From Nitratireductor sp. GISD-1A_MAKvit (GTDB lineage Bacteria > Pseudomonadota > Alphaproteobacteria > Rhizobiales > Rhizobiaceae), in NCBI RefSeq assembly GCF_040819555.1, contig NZ_CP161919.1, positions 124,001 to 188,000 on the forward strand: a DNA stretch of 64,000 bases, given 5' to 3'. Under the pieces are notes generated by a model that ran no database searches, had not been told where the DNA came from, and saw nothing but the letters and a program-made list of their open reading frames with translations. Both the position numbers and the translations under genes were made by a program. Position 1 is the stretch's first letter; each line of letters begins with the position of its first letter. Below, one piece after another: positions 9,432-18,300 of this stretch.

Positions 9432-10379
9432 ATGTTCACGAGACGCGCAATGCTGGGCGCCATCAGCGCCGCAGCCCTCGTCGCAAGCGGTATGGCCGCT
9501 TCGGCGCAGGACAAGATGTATATTCCGCTGATCTCGAAAGGGTTCCAGCACCAGTTCTGGCAGGCCGTGAAGGCCGGTGCCGACAAGGCAGCCGAGGAGC
9601 TGGACGTGGAGGTCACCTTCGAGGGACCGGACAATGAAACCATGGTCGACCGCCAGATCGACATGCTGGCGGCAGCCCTTGCCAAGAAGCCGGCAGCACT
9701 CGGCTTTGCCGCCCTCGACAGCCAGGCGGCCATCCCGCTCCTGAAACAGGCGGATGAGGCGGGCATTCCCGTCATCGCCTTTGACTCCGGTGTCGACAGC
9801 GATATCCCGAAAGCGACGGCCTCAACCGACAATCTTGCCGCGGCCGCCCTTGCCGCAGACAAGATGGCAGAACTGATCGGCGGGGCAGGGCAGGTCGCCG
9901 TTGTCGCCCACGACCAGACAAGCCGCACCGGCATCGACCGCCGCGACGGTTTCGTCAATCAGGTGAAGGAGAAATATCCCGACATCGAGATCGTCACCAT
10001 CCAGTATGGCGGCGGCGATCACCTGCAGTCGACGGAAATCACCAAGTCCATCCTGCAGGCCAATCCGGATCTGAAAGGCATCTTCGGCACCAATGAGGGT
10101 TCCGCCATCGGCGTGGTCAACGGCGTGCGCGAGATGGATCGCTCCAATGTCGTGATCATCGGCTATGATTCCGGTGCGCAGCAGAAGGAAGCGATCCGCG
10201 ATGGCCTGATGGCCGGCGCGATCACGCAGAACCCGGTCGGCATCGGTTACGAGACGGTCAAGGCCGCCGTGGCCGCAGCCAAGGGCGAAGAGGTGCCCGC
10301 TTCCATCGACACCGGATTCTACTATTACGACAAGACCAACATCGACGATCCGGAAATAGCAGCCGTTCTTTACGACTGA
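9432..10379 (+). CDS. Periplasmic sugar-binding protein (peripla_BP_4 family)
   Basis: A 315-residue substrate-binding protein. A Sec signal peptide (MFTRRAMLGAISAAALVASGMAASA, cleaved before QDKMYIP) precedes the two-lobed LacI-like sugar-binding fold. Typical elements are SKGFQHQFWQAVKAGADKAA, IDMLAAALAKKPAALGF and the hinge segment IPVIAFDSGVD. The start at 9432 is fixed by the strong GGAGGAGG RBS and by the signal peptide. Likely ligand L-fucose, by operon context. A perfect 10-bp hairpin follows at 10396-10419. Confidence 0.93.
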   Translation: MFTRRAMLGAISAAALVASGMAASAQDKMYIPLISKGFQHQFWQAVKAGADKAAEELDVEVTFEGPDNETMVDRQIDMLAAALAKKPAALGFAALDSQAAIPLLKQADEAGIPVIAFDSGVDSDIPKATASTDNLAAAALAADKMAELIGGAGQVAVVAHDQTSRTGIDRRDGFVNQVKEKYPDIEIVTIQYGGGDHLQSTEITKSILQANPDLKGIFGTNEGSAIGVVNGVREMDRSNVVIIGYDSGAQQKEAIRDGLMAGAITQNPVGIGYETVKAAVAAAKGEEVPASIDTGFYYYDKTNIDDPEIAAVLYD

Positions 10380-10395
10380 CGAGAGATCGCCATTC

Positions 10396-10419
10396 GCTCC
10401 GGGGAGCCTTCCCCGGAGC
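10396..10419 (+). terminator. Intercistronic hairpin after the sugar-binding protein gene
   Basis: Perfect 10-bp stem GCTCCGGGGA/TCCCCGGAGC with a GCCT loop and no T run. In sugar ABC operons such hairpins usually protect the abundant binding-protein mRNA or partly terminate, which would explain higher expression of the receptor than of the enzymes downstream. The role is inferred; the hairpin is directly visible. Confidence 0.75.
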
Positions 10420-10450
10420 ACCATTCAAACAACGGATTTGACGACGGACC

Positions 10451-11758
10451 ATGACTCGGACCATGACCAGGATCACCGGCCTGCGCACCGTGGATGTGCG
10501 CTTTCCCACCTCCGACCATCTGGATGGATCGGATGCCATGAACCCGGACCCGGACTATTCGGCGGCCTATGTGATCCTTGAGACCGATGGCGAGCATGAG
10601 GGCCACGGCCTGACCTTCACGATCGGGCGCGGAAACGACATCTGCTGTGCCGCCATCGAGGCGATGCGCCATCTGGTCGTCGGGCTCGACATGAACTGGG
10701 TCGCCGAGGACATGGGCCGCTTCTGGCGGCATGTCACTTCCGACAGCCAGTTGCGCTGGATCGGCCCCGACAAGGGCGCGATCCATCTGGCAACCGGCGC
10801 GGTGGTCAACGCCGTCTGGGATCTGTGGGCAAAAATCGAGGGCAAGCCGGTGTGGCGGCTGGTGGCCGAGATGAGCCCGGAAGAGCTCGTGCGCTGCATC
10901 GACTTCCGCTACATCACCGATTGCATCACGCCGGACGAGGCACTCGCCTTCCTGCGTGAAAGAGCGAGGGGCAAGGAAGAGCGCATCGCCACGCTCGAGC
11001 GTGAGGGCTACCCCTGCTACACCACATCGGCCGGCTGGCTCGGCTATGACGATGAGAAGCTCCGCCGACTGTGCCGCGAGGCGGTGGATGCCGGGTTCAA
11101 CCATATCAAGATGAAGGTTGGTCGGGACCTCGATGACGACATTCGCCGGCTCACCATCGCCCGCGAAGTGGTCGGCCCGGATGTCAATCTCATGATCGAC
11201 GCCAATCAGGTTTGGGAAGTCGATGAGGCAATCGAGTGGGTGGGAAAGCTCGCCTTCGCCAAGCCATGGTTCATCGAGGAGCCCACCAGTCCGGACGACA
11301 TCGAAGGACATCGCAGGATCCGCGAAGGCGTTGCACCGGTCGAGGTCGCCACCGGCGAAATGTGCCAGAACCGCATCATCTTCAAACAGCTCATCATGCG
11401 CGGCGCCATCGATGTGGTGCAGATCGATTCTTGCCGGCTGGGTGGCGTGAATGAGATTCTCGCCGTGATGCTGATGGCCGCGAAATACGAGCTCAAGGTC
11501 TGCCCGCATGCGGGCGGTGTCGGCCTTTGCGAGTATGTGCAGCACCTTTCCATGATTGACTATGTGTCGATTGCCGGCACACGCGAGGGCCGCGTCATCG
11601 AATTTGTCGACCATCTGCATGAGCATTTCGTGGAACCCTGCGTGATCCGCGACGCGGCCTACATGCCGCCGCAGGCACCAGGCTTCTCCATCGAGATGAA
11701 ACCGGCCTCACTGGAGAAATACCGCCACCGCCCGGCGCGGGATCAGGTGCCGGCATGA
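10451..11758 (+). CDS. L-fuconate dehydratase (enolase superfamily)
   Basis: A 435-residue member of the mandelate racemase/enolase superfamily that dehydrates L-fuconate to 2-keto-3-deoxy-L-fuconate. The KxK acid/base element (IKMKVGRD, about 220-227), metal ligands in LMIDANQVW, IEEPTSPDD and VATGEMCQ, and the later HAGG segment are all present. The opening DVRFPTSDHLDGSDAMNPDPDYSAAYV pattern is characteristic of fuconate dehydratase. Two close starts are possible (10451 or 10463); the sequence does not decide. Its stop overlaps the next ATG (ATGA). Confidence 0.9.
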   Translation: MTRTMTRITGLRTVDVRFPTSDHLDGSDAMNPDPDYSAAYVILETDGEHEGHGLTFTIGRGNDICCAAIEAMRHLVVGLDMNWVAEDMGRFWRHVTSDSQLRWIGPDKGAIHLATGAVVNAVWDLWAKIEGKPVWRLVAEMSPEELVRCIDFRYITDCITPDEALAFLRERARGKEERIATLEREGYPCYTTSAGWLGYDDEKLRRLCREAVDAGFNHIKMKVGRDLDDDIRRLTIAREVVGPDVNLMIDANQVWEVDEAIEWVGKLAFAKPWFIEEPTSPDDIEGHRRIREGVAPVEVATGEMCQNRIIFKQLIMRGAIDVVQIDSCRLGGVNEILAVMLMAAKYELKVCPHAGGVGLCEYVQHLSMIDYVSIAGTREGRVIEFVDHLHEHFVEPCVIRDAAYMPPQAPGFSIEMKPASLEKYRHRPARDQVPA

Positions 11759-12795
11759 GGGCGTCCGACCTGATCGCGCTGCGCGCCGGCACCGCGCAGC
11801 CGGTCACGCTCACGCGCATGGGCTTTGGCGGCGCGCCGCTCGGCAATCTCTATCGTCGGATTGAGGAAGCCGAAGCGCAGGCGACCCTGCAGGCCGCCTT
11901 CGATGGCGGAATGCGCTATTTCGACACCGCGCCGCAATATGGTCTGGGGCTTTCCGAACAGCGCTTCGGGCAGGCCATCAGGCGCTTCGGGCGCGAGGCA
12001 ATCACGCTCTCGACCAAGGTCGGGCGGCTTCTGGAAGATTGCGCTCCGGACGAAGTCACACCCACCGCCTTTGTCGATACGCCGCAGAAGAAGATCGTCT
12101 ACGACTACACCTATGACGGCGTGATGCGCAGTCACGAGGCGAGCCTCGCGCGGCTCGGTGTGGAGCATGTCGACATTCTTCTCGTGCACGATGTGGACGT
12201 TTTCACCCATGGCAGTCAGGAGGCAAGCGACGCGAAGGTGCGCGAGCTTTTCGATGGCGGCGGCTATCGCGCGCTTTGCGAGTTGAAAGAGGCGGGGCAG
12301 GTGCGGGCCATCGGCGCCGGCGTCAACGAATGGCAGGTGTGCGAACGCCTGCTCGGGCTGGGCGATTTCGACGCTTTTCTCTTGGCCGGGCGCTACACGC
12401 TTCTGGAACAGGAAGCGCTCGACAGTTTCCTGCCGCTCTGCGTCAAACGCGATGTCGGCATCATTCTCGGCGGTCCCTACAATTCCGGTATTCTGGCGAC
12501 CGGGGCCATCGAGGGCGCGCGCTATAATTACGAGCCCGCGCCGGCAGACATCCTTGAAAGGGTGAGGCGGATCGAGGCCGTGTGCGCGGCGCATGGCGTG
12601 AAGCTGATCGAAGCGGCTCTGCAATTCGTGATGGGGCATCCGGCAGTGCGCACGGTCATCCCCGGTGCGATGACACCGAAGGAAGTGGAGGCGAACATCG
12701 CGCTTTTTTCGCGTAATGTGCCGGCCGGGCTGTGGTCTGACCTCAAGGGCCAGAACCTGATCCGGCCCGACGCACCGACCCCGGAGGAACACTGA
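11755..12795 (+). CDS. Aldo/keto reductase, probable L-fucose 1-dehydrogenase
   Basis: A 346-residue aldo/keto reductase with the usual tetrad: Asp and Tyr in YFDTAPQYGLGLSEQ (about 59-73), Lys in LSTKVGRLL, and His in ILLVHDVD. Members of this branch (D-threo-aldose 1-dehydrogenase) oxidise L-fucose at C1 to L-fucono-1,5-lactone with NAD(P). The position between the dehydratase and the mutarotase supports that role. Its start overlaps the dehydratase stop by four bases and its stop overlaps the mutarotase start by one base. Confidence 0.9.
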   Translation: MRASDLIALRAGTAQPVTLTRMGFGGAPLGNLYRRIEEAEAQATLQAAFDGGMRYFDTAPQYGLGLSEQRFGQAIRRFGREAITLSTKVGRLLEDCAPDEVTPTAFVDTPQKKIVYDYTYDGVMRSHEASLARLGVEHVDILLVHDVDVFTHGSQEASDAKVRELFDGGGYRALCELKEAGQVRAIGAGVNEWQVCERLLGLGDFDAFLLAGRYTLLEQEALDSFLPLCVKRDVGIILGGPYNSGILATGAIEGARYNYEPAPADILERVRRIEAVCAAHGVKLIEAALQFVMGHPAVRTVIPGAMTPKEVEANIALFSRNVPAGLWSDLKGQNLIRPDAPTPEEH

Positions 12796-13235
12796 TGCTG
12801 CGTGGTATCGATCCCATTCTCTCACCCGATCTCCTGCGCATCCTGCGCGCCATGGGCCATGGCGATGAGATCGTCATTGCCGATGCGAACTTTCCCGGCG
12901 AGGCGAGCGCGCGCGACTTCGTGCGGCTCGACGGCATTTCCGCGCCGCGCGTGCTGGAGGCGGTTTTGAGCGTGATGCCGCTCGATTCCTTCGTCGACGA
13001 TCCCGCGATCAGCATGCAGATGGTGGACGACCCGGATGGCGTGCCGCCGGTGGTGGCCGAGTTTCAGACCGTGATAGACCGGGTGGCGGACAACCCCGCG
13101 CAGATCAGGCCGCTCGAACGCTTTGCCTTCTATGACCGCGCGCGCGATGCCTTTGCCGTCATCCAGACGGGCGAGCGGCGCTTCTACGGCAATGTGATCC
13201 TGAAGAAGGGCGTTCTGCCGCAAGAGGACACCTGA
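12795..13235 (+). CDS. fucU: L-fucose mutarotase (RbsD/FucU family)
   Basis: A 146-residue RbsD/FucU protein opening MLRGIDPILSPDLLRILRAMGHGDEIVIADANFP, where the catalytic His of HGDEI and the DANFP segment mark the family. It interconverts the anomers of L-fucose so that the dehydrogenase receives the beta form. Translationally coupled to the upstream reductase by a TGATG overlap and three bases from the lactonase gene. Confidence 0.94.
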   Translation: MLRGIDPILSPDLLRILRAMGHGDEIVIADANFPGEASARDFVRLDGISAPRVLEAVLSVMPLDSFVDDPAISMQMVDDPDGVPPVVAEFQTVIDRVADNPAQIRPLERFAFYDRARDAFAVIQTGERRFYGNVILKKGVLPQEDT

Positions 13236-13237
13236 CC

Positions 13238-14104
13238 ATGCGCCGGATCGACGCCCACCAGCATTTCTGGAAACTTTCTCGTGGCGACTATGGCTGGCTG
13301 ACGCCGGAGCTCTCCGCAATCTACCGCGATTTCCTGCCCGACGATCTCAGGCCCCTCATGCAGGCCGAGGGGATTGACGGGACGGTGCTTGTGCAGGCGG
13401 CGCCGAGCGACGCGGAAACGGATTTCATGCTCTCGCTGGCCGACGAGAACGCCTTCATCAGGGGCGTTGTCGGCTGGGTGGATTTCGAGAGCCCGGACGC
13501 ACCGGCGCGCATCGCGGAGCTGGCTGCGCATCCGTGTCTCAAGGGCCTGCGCCCCATGATTCAGGACATCCCGGACCCGGACTGGATGCTGCACCCGCAA
13601 CGCGACGCGGCGTTTCGCGCGCTGATCGACCACGGGCTCGTCTTCGATGCGCTGGTGCTGCCACGCCACCTGAAAAATCTCGCCGTGCTGGTGGACCGCT
13701 ATCCCGAAATGACCGTGGTGATCGACCATTGCGCCAAACCGGACATCGCATCGGGCGCATTCGAGGCGTGGGCCGAAGACATGGCTGCTCTTGCCACGCG
13801 CGAACAGGTCTCGTGCAAGCTTTCCGGCCTGGTGACCGAGGCAGGTGAAAGCTGGAACCGGGAAACGCTTCAGCCCTATGCCGATCATGTGCTCACGGTC
13901 TTCGGGCCGGGCCGCGTGATCTGGGGCAGCGACTGGCCGGTCTGCACGCTTGCCGCAAGCTATTCCGAATGGTGCGAAGCGACCGCGGCGCTGCTCCAGC
14001 GGTTTGACGGGGAGGCGCGGGCAGCGATCCTCGGCGGCAATGCCGGGCGCATCTACGGGTTGACCCGAGCGCGGCTCTCTCGGAGCAGTGCACAGTTTCA
14101 CTGA
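13238..14104 (+). CDS. Amidohydrolase-2 family protein, probable L-fucono-1,5-lactonase
   Basis: A 288-residue TIM-barrel hydrolase of the amidohydrolase_2 family. The N-terminal IDAHQHFW holds the HxH metal-binding pair, and WGSDWPVCTLAASYSEW near residues 228-244 holds the conserved Asp. It should open L-fucono-1,5-lactone to L-fuconate, linking the dehydrogenase to the dehydratase. Last gene of the fucose operon; the gene for the final diketo-deoxyfuconate hydrolase is not in the window. Confidence 0.88.
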   Translation: MRRIDAHQHFWKLSRGDYGWLTPELSAIYRDFLPDDLRPLMQAEGIDGTVLVQAAPSDAETDFMLSLADENAFIRGVVGWVDFESPDAPARIAELAAHPCLKGLRPMIQDIPDPDWMLHPQRDAAFRALIDHGLVFDALVLPRHLKNLAVLVDRYPEMTVVIDHCAKPDIASGAFEAWAEDMAALATREQVSCKLSGLVTEAGESWNRETLQPYADHVLTVFGPGRVIWGSDWPVCTLAASYSEWCEATAALLQRFDGEARAAILGGNAGRIYGLTRARLSRSSAQFH

Positions 14105-14340
14105 AACGCTGCCCCGTTCTATCTGTCGGATTTCCTGCATTTGTGCTGACGTCAGGTGTTTCCATTTGACTACAAAATGCTCTGATCGTTGAACGCTGGG
14201 CCGGTAGCGCGGCCCTGCGCCTTCCCACGCCCGTCGCCAAGCCACGCTCGCCCTGAGCCGGGCATCCATGCCGTTGCGGTCAGCACACATGATTTCCAGC
14301 AGCTGCGCTTTCGTTCCAGTTCGCCCACTTGCGCATCCGA

Positions 14341-14360
14341 AACGTTATGATATTACATAC
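14341..14360 (+). promoter_or_regulatory. Probable Zur box
   Basis: AACGTTATGATATTACATAC lies 25 bases before the ATG of the COG0523 GTPase. The core GTTAT-GA-TATTAC differs by one base from the GTTAT-NN-TATAAC core of alphaproteobacterial Zur operators. Its position next to a zinc-type GTPase supports the call. Confidence 0.6.
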
Positions 14361-14384
14361 CAACGTCAGCCAGAGGAGCCATTC

Positions 14385-15602
14385 ATGCCCAATCCGGACA
14401 ACCGCCTGCCCGTCACCGTTCTTTCCGGCTTTCTGGGGGCGGGCAAGACAACGCTCCTGAACAATGTGCTCAACAACAGGGCAGGCCGCCGGGTGGCGGT
14501 GATCGTCAACGACATGTCGGAAGTGAACATCGATGCCGATCTGGTGCGCGAGGGCGGGGCAGATCTTTCACAGACCGACGAAAAACTGGTTGAGATGACC
14601 AATGGCTGCATCTGCTGCACGCTGCGCGACGATCTTCTGAAGGAGGTGCGGCGTCTGGCGGCGGAAGGGCGGTTCGATTATCTGCTGATCGAATCCACCG
14701 GCGTTTCCGAGCCGCTGCCGGTGGCGGCCACCTTCGAATTCCGCGATGAGCAGGGCATGAGCCTTTCCGATGTCGCGCGGCTCGACACGATGGTCACGGT
14801 GGTCGACACGCTGAACCTGCTCGAAGACTACGCCAGCCATGATTTCCTGCGCGACCGGGGCGAGGTCGCGGGCGAGGGGGACGAGCGCACGCTTGTGGAT
14901 CTTCTGGTCGACCAGATCGAGTTTGCCGATGTCGTGATCCTGAACAAGGTGAGCGATGCCGGGCCGGAGCGTCTCGATGCGGCGCGCAAGATCGTCACCG
15001 CGCTCAACCCCGATGCGCAGATCATCGAAACCGATCATTCGCATGTTGCGCCAGAGCGCATCTTCGACACGGGGCTCTTCGATTTTGAGGCCGCGCACCA
15101 GCACCCGCTCTGGGCCAAGGAGCTTTATGGCTTCGCCGATCATGTGCCGGAGACGGAGGAATATGGCGTCTCCTCCTTCGTCTACCGTGCGCGGCGTCCC
15201 TTCCATCCGCAAAGAGTGCATGCGGTTCTCAATGCGCCGCTGCCGGGTGTGATCCGCGCCAAGGGGCATTTCTGGGTCGCAACCCGGCCCGACTGGGTTG
15301 CGGAATTCAGCCTTGCCGGCGCGCTATCCAGCGTGAAGCCGCTTGGCACCTGGTGGGCCGCGGTGCCGCGCGAGCGCTGGCCCAACCACCCGGAAGCCAA
15401 AACCTTCATGGACCGCTACTGGAGCGAACCTTATGGAGACCGGCGGCAGGAGCTCGTCTTCATCGGCACAGGCATGGACCGCGATCGCATCACGGCTGCA
15501 CTCGATGCCGCTCTAGTGGGCAGCGAAACGCGGTTTGATCCCGCAGAGTTCCGCGCGCTGGCAGATCCTTTTCCACGATGGCAGCGAGCACAGGCCGCCT
15601 GA
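14385..15602 (+). CDS. COG0523 GTPase, ZigA/YciC-type putative zinc chaperone
   Basis: A 405-residue G3E GTPase. Walker A is [11 protein letters not shown] (about 15-25), the metal-binding CxCC motif is in [11 protein letters not shown] (about 70-80), Walker B is ESTGVSEP and the guanine motif is NKVSD. The C-terminal CobW_C domain (about 275-390) contains [13 protein letters not shown] and a long tail typical of the zinc-starvation subgroup. The ATG at 14385 is chosen for its GAGGAG RBS. The likely Zur box upstream indicates induction when zinc is scarce. It is not part of the cobalamin pathway despite sharing a family with cobW. Confidence 0.87.
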   Translation: MPNPDNRLPVTVLSGFLGAGKTTLLNNVLNNRAGRRVAVIVNDMSEVNIDADLVREGGADLSQTDEKLVEMTNGCICCTLRDDLLKEVRRLAAEGRFDYLLIESTGVSEPLPVAATFEFRDEQGMSLSDVARLDTMVTVVDTLNLLEDYASHDFLRDRGEVAGEGDERTLVDLLVDQIEFADVVILNKVSDAGPERLDAARKIVTALNPDAQIIETDHSHVAPERIFDTGLFDFEAAHQHPLWAKELYGFADHVPETEEYGVSSFVYRARRPFHPQRVHAVLNAPLPGVIRAKGHFWVATRPDWVAEFSLAGALSSVKPLGTWWAAVPRERWPNHPEAKTFMDRYWSEPYGDRRQELVFIGTGMDRDRITAALDAALVGSETRFDPAEFRALADPFPRWQRAQAA

Positions 15603-15622
15603 GGCGCGGGTGCTTGCCTTCT

Positions 15623-15738
15623 CCCCCGCCCTTCGACAAGCTCAGGGTGAGGGAAAAGGCAGGGAGAACCTGGCATAAGCATCAACGCAGAAGGCATCCC
15701 ACATAGCCCTCATCCTGAGCTCGTCGAAGGACGGGGGC
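15623..15738. repeat. Long inverted repeat between convergent genes
   Basis: CCCCCGCCCTTCGACAAGCT continuing into CAGGGTGAGGG (15623-15653) is mirrored by CCCTCATCCTGAGC and TCGTCGAAGGACGGGGG (15707-15738). A similar pair of arms occurs at 33669-33785, so this is a dispersed palindromic repeat of the genome. It separates the converging GTPase and cobF genes and may terminate both. Confidence 0.75.
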
Positions 15739-15756
15739 GGGATGACGTGCCCAAAC

Positions 15757-16518
15757 CTAACCCCGCAGCCGCAAGAGATAGGTATCCATGATCCAGCCCC
15801 GCTCTTCCCGCGCTTTGGCGCGCGTTTCCACGATACGTCCGGCCACATCCCCAAGCAGCCCGCTAATCAGCAGCTCCTCCGCTGTGCCGAGATACGCCCC
15901 CCAATAAATCTCGAAGGCCTCGCCGTCGAGCGTCTGAAAAGCGCAGTCGCCGTCGAGCATGACGAGCAGCGTGTCGGCATTCGGCGGAAAGCCCTCCGCT
16001 TTCAGCCGCCGACCGGTGGTGATCAGGATCGAACCGCCAATCGTGTTGATCGGCATATGGTGGCTGGCCGCGAGCGCCTGAATGCTGGTGATCCCCGGCA
16101 CCACTTCCAGCGCGACGTCAAGCCCGGTTTCCCGGCGCATGTGCTCGATGATGCGCAGCGTGCTGTCATAGAGCGAAGGATCGCCCCAGACGAGAAACGC
16201 CGCACAGCCCGTCTCGCCCGTATGGGCCGCGAGCAGATCGCCATAGGCGCGGGCGATGGCCATGTGCCAGTCGTCCACGCTCTGGCGATAGCTCGGATTG
16301 GCCGCATCGCGCACCGGCAGGTCGAACTCCACGATCCGCGTCTGCCGGTTTTCCAGAAACCGCTCGCAGATGACGCGGCGCAGATCTGCCAGATCCTCCT
16401 TTGCCTCTCCCTTGCGGGGGATGAGGATCACGTCAGCCCGGTTAAGCGCATTGATGCCCTGAACCGTCATGTGTTCGGGATTGCCGGTGCCGATGCCTAT
16501 GAGCGAAAGCGTGCGCAT
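15757..16518 (-). CDS. cobF: Precorrin-6A synthase (deacetylating)
   Basis: A 253-residue tetrapyrrole methylase. It uses SAM to methylate C1 of precorrin-5 and releases acetate, giving precorrin-6A. The SAM-binding GIGTGNPEHMTVQGINAL opening and the VWGDPSLYDS and VPGITSIQALAASH segments fit CobF, which exists only in the aerobic pathway. The ATG at 16518 is set by the start of homology; cobT ends two bases upstream. Last gene of the long leftward cob run. Confidence 0.93.
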   Translation of the reverse strand: MRTLSLIGIGTGNPEHMTVQGINALNRADVILIPRKGEAKEDLADLRRVICERFLENRQTRIVEFDLPVRDAANPSYRQSVDDWHMAIARAYGDLLAAHTGETGCAAFLVWGDPSLYDSTLRIIEHMRRETGLDVALEVVPGITSIQALAASHHMPINTIGGSILITTGRRLKAEGFPPNADTLLVMLDGDCAFQTLDGEAFEIYWGAYLGTAEELLISGLLGDVAGRIVETRAKAREERGWIMDTYLLRLRG

Positions 16519-16520
16519 CG

Positions 16521-17534
16521 CTAACCGTCCGAAACGCCGGCTTCGGCAAAGGTCGCCATGCCGTTGTGGCAGGCAAGTGCTGCGCGCAGGATGTTGATGG
16601 CAAGGCATGCGCCGGAACCTTCCCCAAGCCGCATGTCGAGATCGAGCAGCGGTTTGAGACCGAGTTCGGCAAGCAGTTTGCGGTGCCCCGGCTCGGCGGA
16701 AACATGGCCGGCAATGGCGTGCGCCAGACCGCCTTCGCAAAGACGCGCCAGCGGGGCGACTGCCGAACCGCACACGAAACCGTCGAGCAGCAGCGGGATG
16801 CGCTTGTGCCGCGCGGCAAGGGCCGCGCCGAACATGGCGGCAAGCTCGCGGCCGCCGACGCGGCGCAGCGCCTGAAGCGGATCGGAAAGCGCATCGCCAT
16901 GGCAGGCGAGTGCGGCATCCACGGCCTCTGCCTTGCGCGACAGTCCGGCATCGTCGACGCCCGTGCCACGCCCGACCCAGTCGGCTCCTCTGCCGCCAAA
17001 CAGGGCTGCGGCAAGGGAAGCTGCGGCGGTGGTGTTGCCAATGCCCATTTCTCCGAGTGCGATGAGATCGGCTCCTTCCGGCACCGCATCGAAACCGGTC
17101 TGAACGGCGGTCAGGAAGTCGGCTTCATCCATTGCCGGCGCTTGCGTGAAGTCCGCCGTGGGCCGCTCGATCTTCAGCGGCGTGACGGTGAGGCTCGCTC
17201 CGGCCTGTTTTGCAAGCTGGTTGATGGCCGCGCCCCCGGCGGAGAAATTCGCCACCATCTGCGCCGTCACTTCGGCGGGAAAGGCCGAGACGCCGCGTGC
17301 GGTCACGCCATGAGAGCCGGCAAAGATCAATACATGCACTTCGTCGAGCGCGGGCTTTTCGCGCCCCTGCCAGCGGGCCAGGCGAATGGCCGCGTCCTCC
17401 AGCCGGCCAAGACTGCCGGGCGGTTTGGTCAGCACGGTCTGACGGGCGGCTGCGGCCTGCGCCGCCTCGTCATCGCCTTCGGGCCGGTCGTTACAGGCGG
17501 TGCGCAGGTCGTCGATTGAGGAAAAGCGGGTCAT
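16521..17534 (-). CDS. cobT: Nicotinate-nucleotide--dimethylbenzimidazole phosphoribosyltransferase
   Basis: A 337-residue CobT (CobU in Pseudomonas denitrificans naming) that makes alpha-ribazole phosphate for the lower ligand of cobalamin. Family marks are TKPPGSLGRLEDAA (about 36-49), FAGSHGVTARGVSAFP, ALGEMGIGNTTAAA (about 172-185) and the C-terminal EGSGACLAINILRAAL with the catalytic Glu. It lies between cobV and cobF on the same strand. Confidence 0.94.
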   Translation of the reverse strand: MTRFSSIDDLRTACNDRPEGDDEAAQAAAARQTVLTKPPGSLGRLEDAAIRLARWQGREKPALDEVHVLIFAGSHGVTARGVSAFPAEVTAQMVANFSAGGAAINQLAKQAGASLTVTPLKIERPTADFTQAPAMDEADFLTAVQTGFDAVPEGADLIALGEMGIGNTTAAASLAAALFGGRGADWVGRGTGVDDAGLSRKAEAVDAALACHGDALSDPLQALRRVGGRELAAMFGAALAARHKRIPLLLDGFVCGSAVAPLARLCEGGLAHAIAGHVSAEPGHRKLLAELGLKPLLDLDMRLGEGSGACLAINILRAALACHNGMATFAEAGVSDG

Positions 17535-17543
17535 GGAAATCCT

Positions 17544-18296
17544 TCAGGTAAAATGAGCGACGGCGGCGATGAGCAGAACGGTCTCGGCAAGCTGCTGCAG
17601 CGCGCCGAGCACATCGCCCGTCTGCCCGCCGATCTGTCGCTCGGCGAGCCACTTGATGAGAAAGAGCGCGAGAGCGAGAAGCGGCGCGGCAATGACAGCG
17701 AAGCCGGGACCGGGAACAAGAAGCAGAACGCCGCTAATCGCCAGCGCCACGAGAACCGTGCCTCTGGAGGGGCGTCCGGCACCCGCCGAGAGCCCGTTGT
17801 CGCGTGCTGGTGGCGAGAGCCGCATCAGCGCCGGCATCAGGGCGCGCGAGGCCGTGTGGGCGATCAGCAATGCGGGAATGGCGGCAAGGCCGAGGGCGAC
17901 GAGCGCCGACCAGCGCAGGAGGAAAGACAGGATTAGCGCCACGACACCATAGGAGCCAATGCGGCTGTCCTTCATGATGGCGAGCTTTTTCTCGCGCGTT
18001 GAACCGCCGCCAAAACCGTCGGCCACGTCGGCCAGCCCGTCCTCATGCAGACCGCCGGTCAGAAGCACGCTCACGACAAGCGCGATGGCGGCAGCGATGG
18101 TGGCTGGCAGGCCGAGCATGATGACACCCGTCAAAGCGGCAGCGCACACCGCTCCAATGAAAAGACCGGTCAGCGGTGCCGCCCATTGTGCATTGGCAAA
18201 CCCGTGCGCAGGCATCTCGAACGCCGGCAAAGGAAGCCGCGTGTAAAAGCCGAGGCAGGCAGCCATGTCGCGTAGCGCGTTGCGGGGTCCGGCCAT
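17544..18296 (-). CDS. cobV: Adenosylcobinamide-GDP ribazoletransferase (cobalamin synthase)
   Basis: A 250-residue integral membrane enzyme (CobS in Salmonella) that joins adenosylcobinamide-GDP with alpha-ribazole phosphate. Several hydrophobic helices surround the acidic HEDGLADVADGFGGG motif (about 82-96), which binds Mg. The following EKKLAIMKDSRIGSYGV is also typical. It starts five bases after the cobB stop. Confidence 0.94.
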   Translation of the reverse strand: MAGPRNALRDMAACLGFYTRLPLPAFEMPAHGFANAQWAAPLTGLFIGAVCAAALTGVIMLGLPATIAAAIALVVSVLLTGGLHEDGLADVADGFGGGSTREKKLAIMKDSRIGSYGVVALILSFLLRWSALVALGLAAIPALLIAHTASRALMPALMRLSPPARDNGLSAGAGRPSRGTVLVALAISGVLLLVPGPGFAVIAAPLLALALFLIKWLAERQIGGQTGDVLGALQQLAETVLLIAAVAHFT

Positions 18297-18300
18297 CGCG

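Noticed and set aside
14105..14384. A gene in the 280-base gap between the lactonase and the zinc GTPase
   Set aside because: No frame has a plausible RBS or composition. The gap holds a short dispersed repeat word, part of a palindromic repeat and the Zur box.
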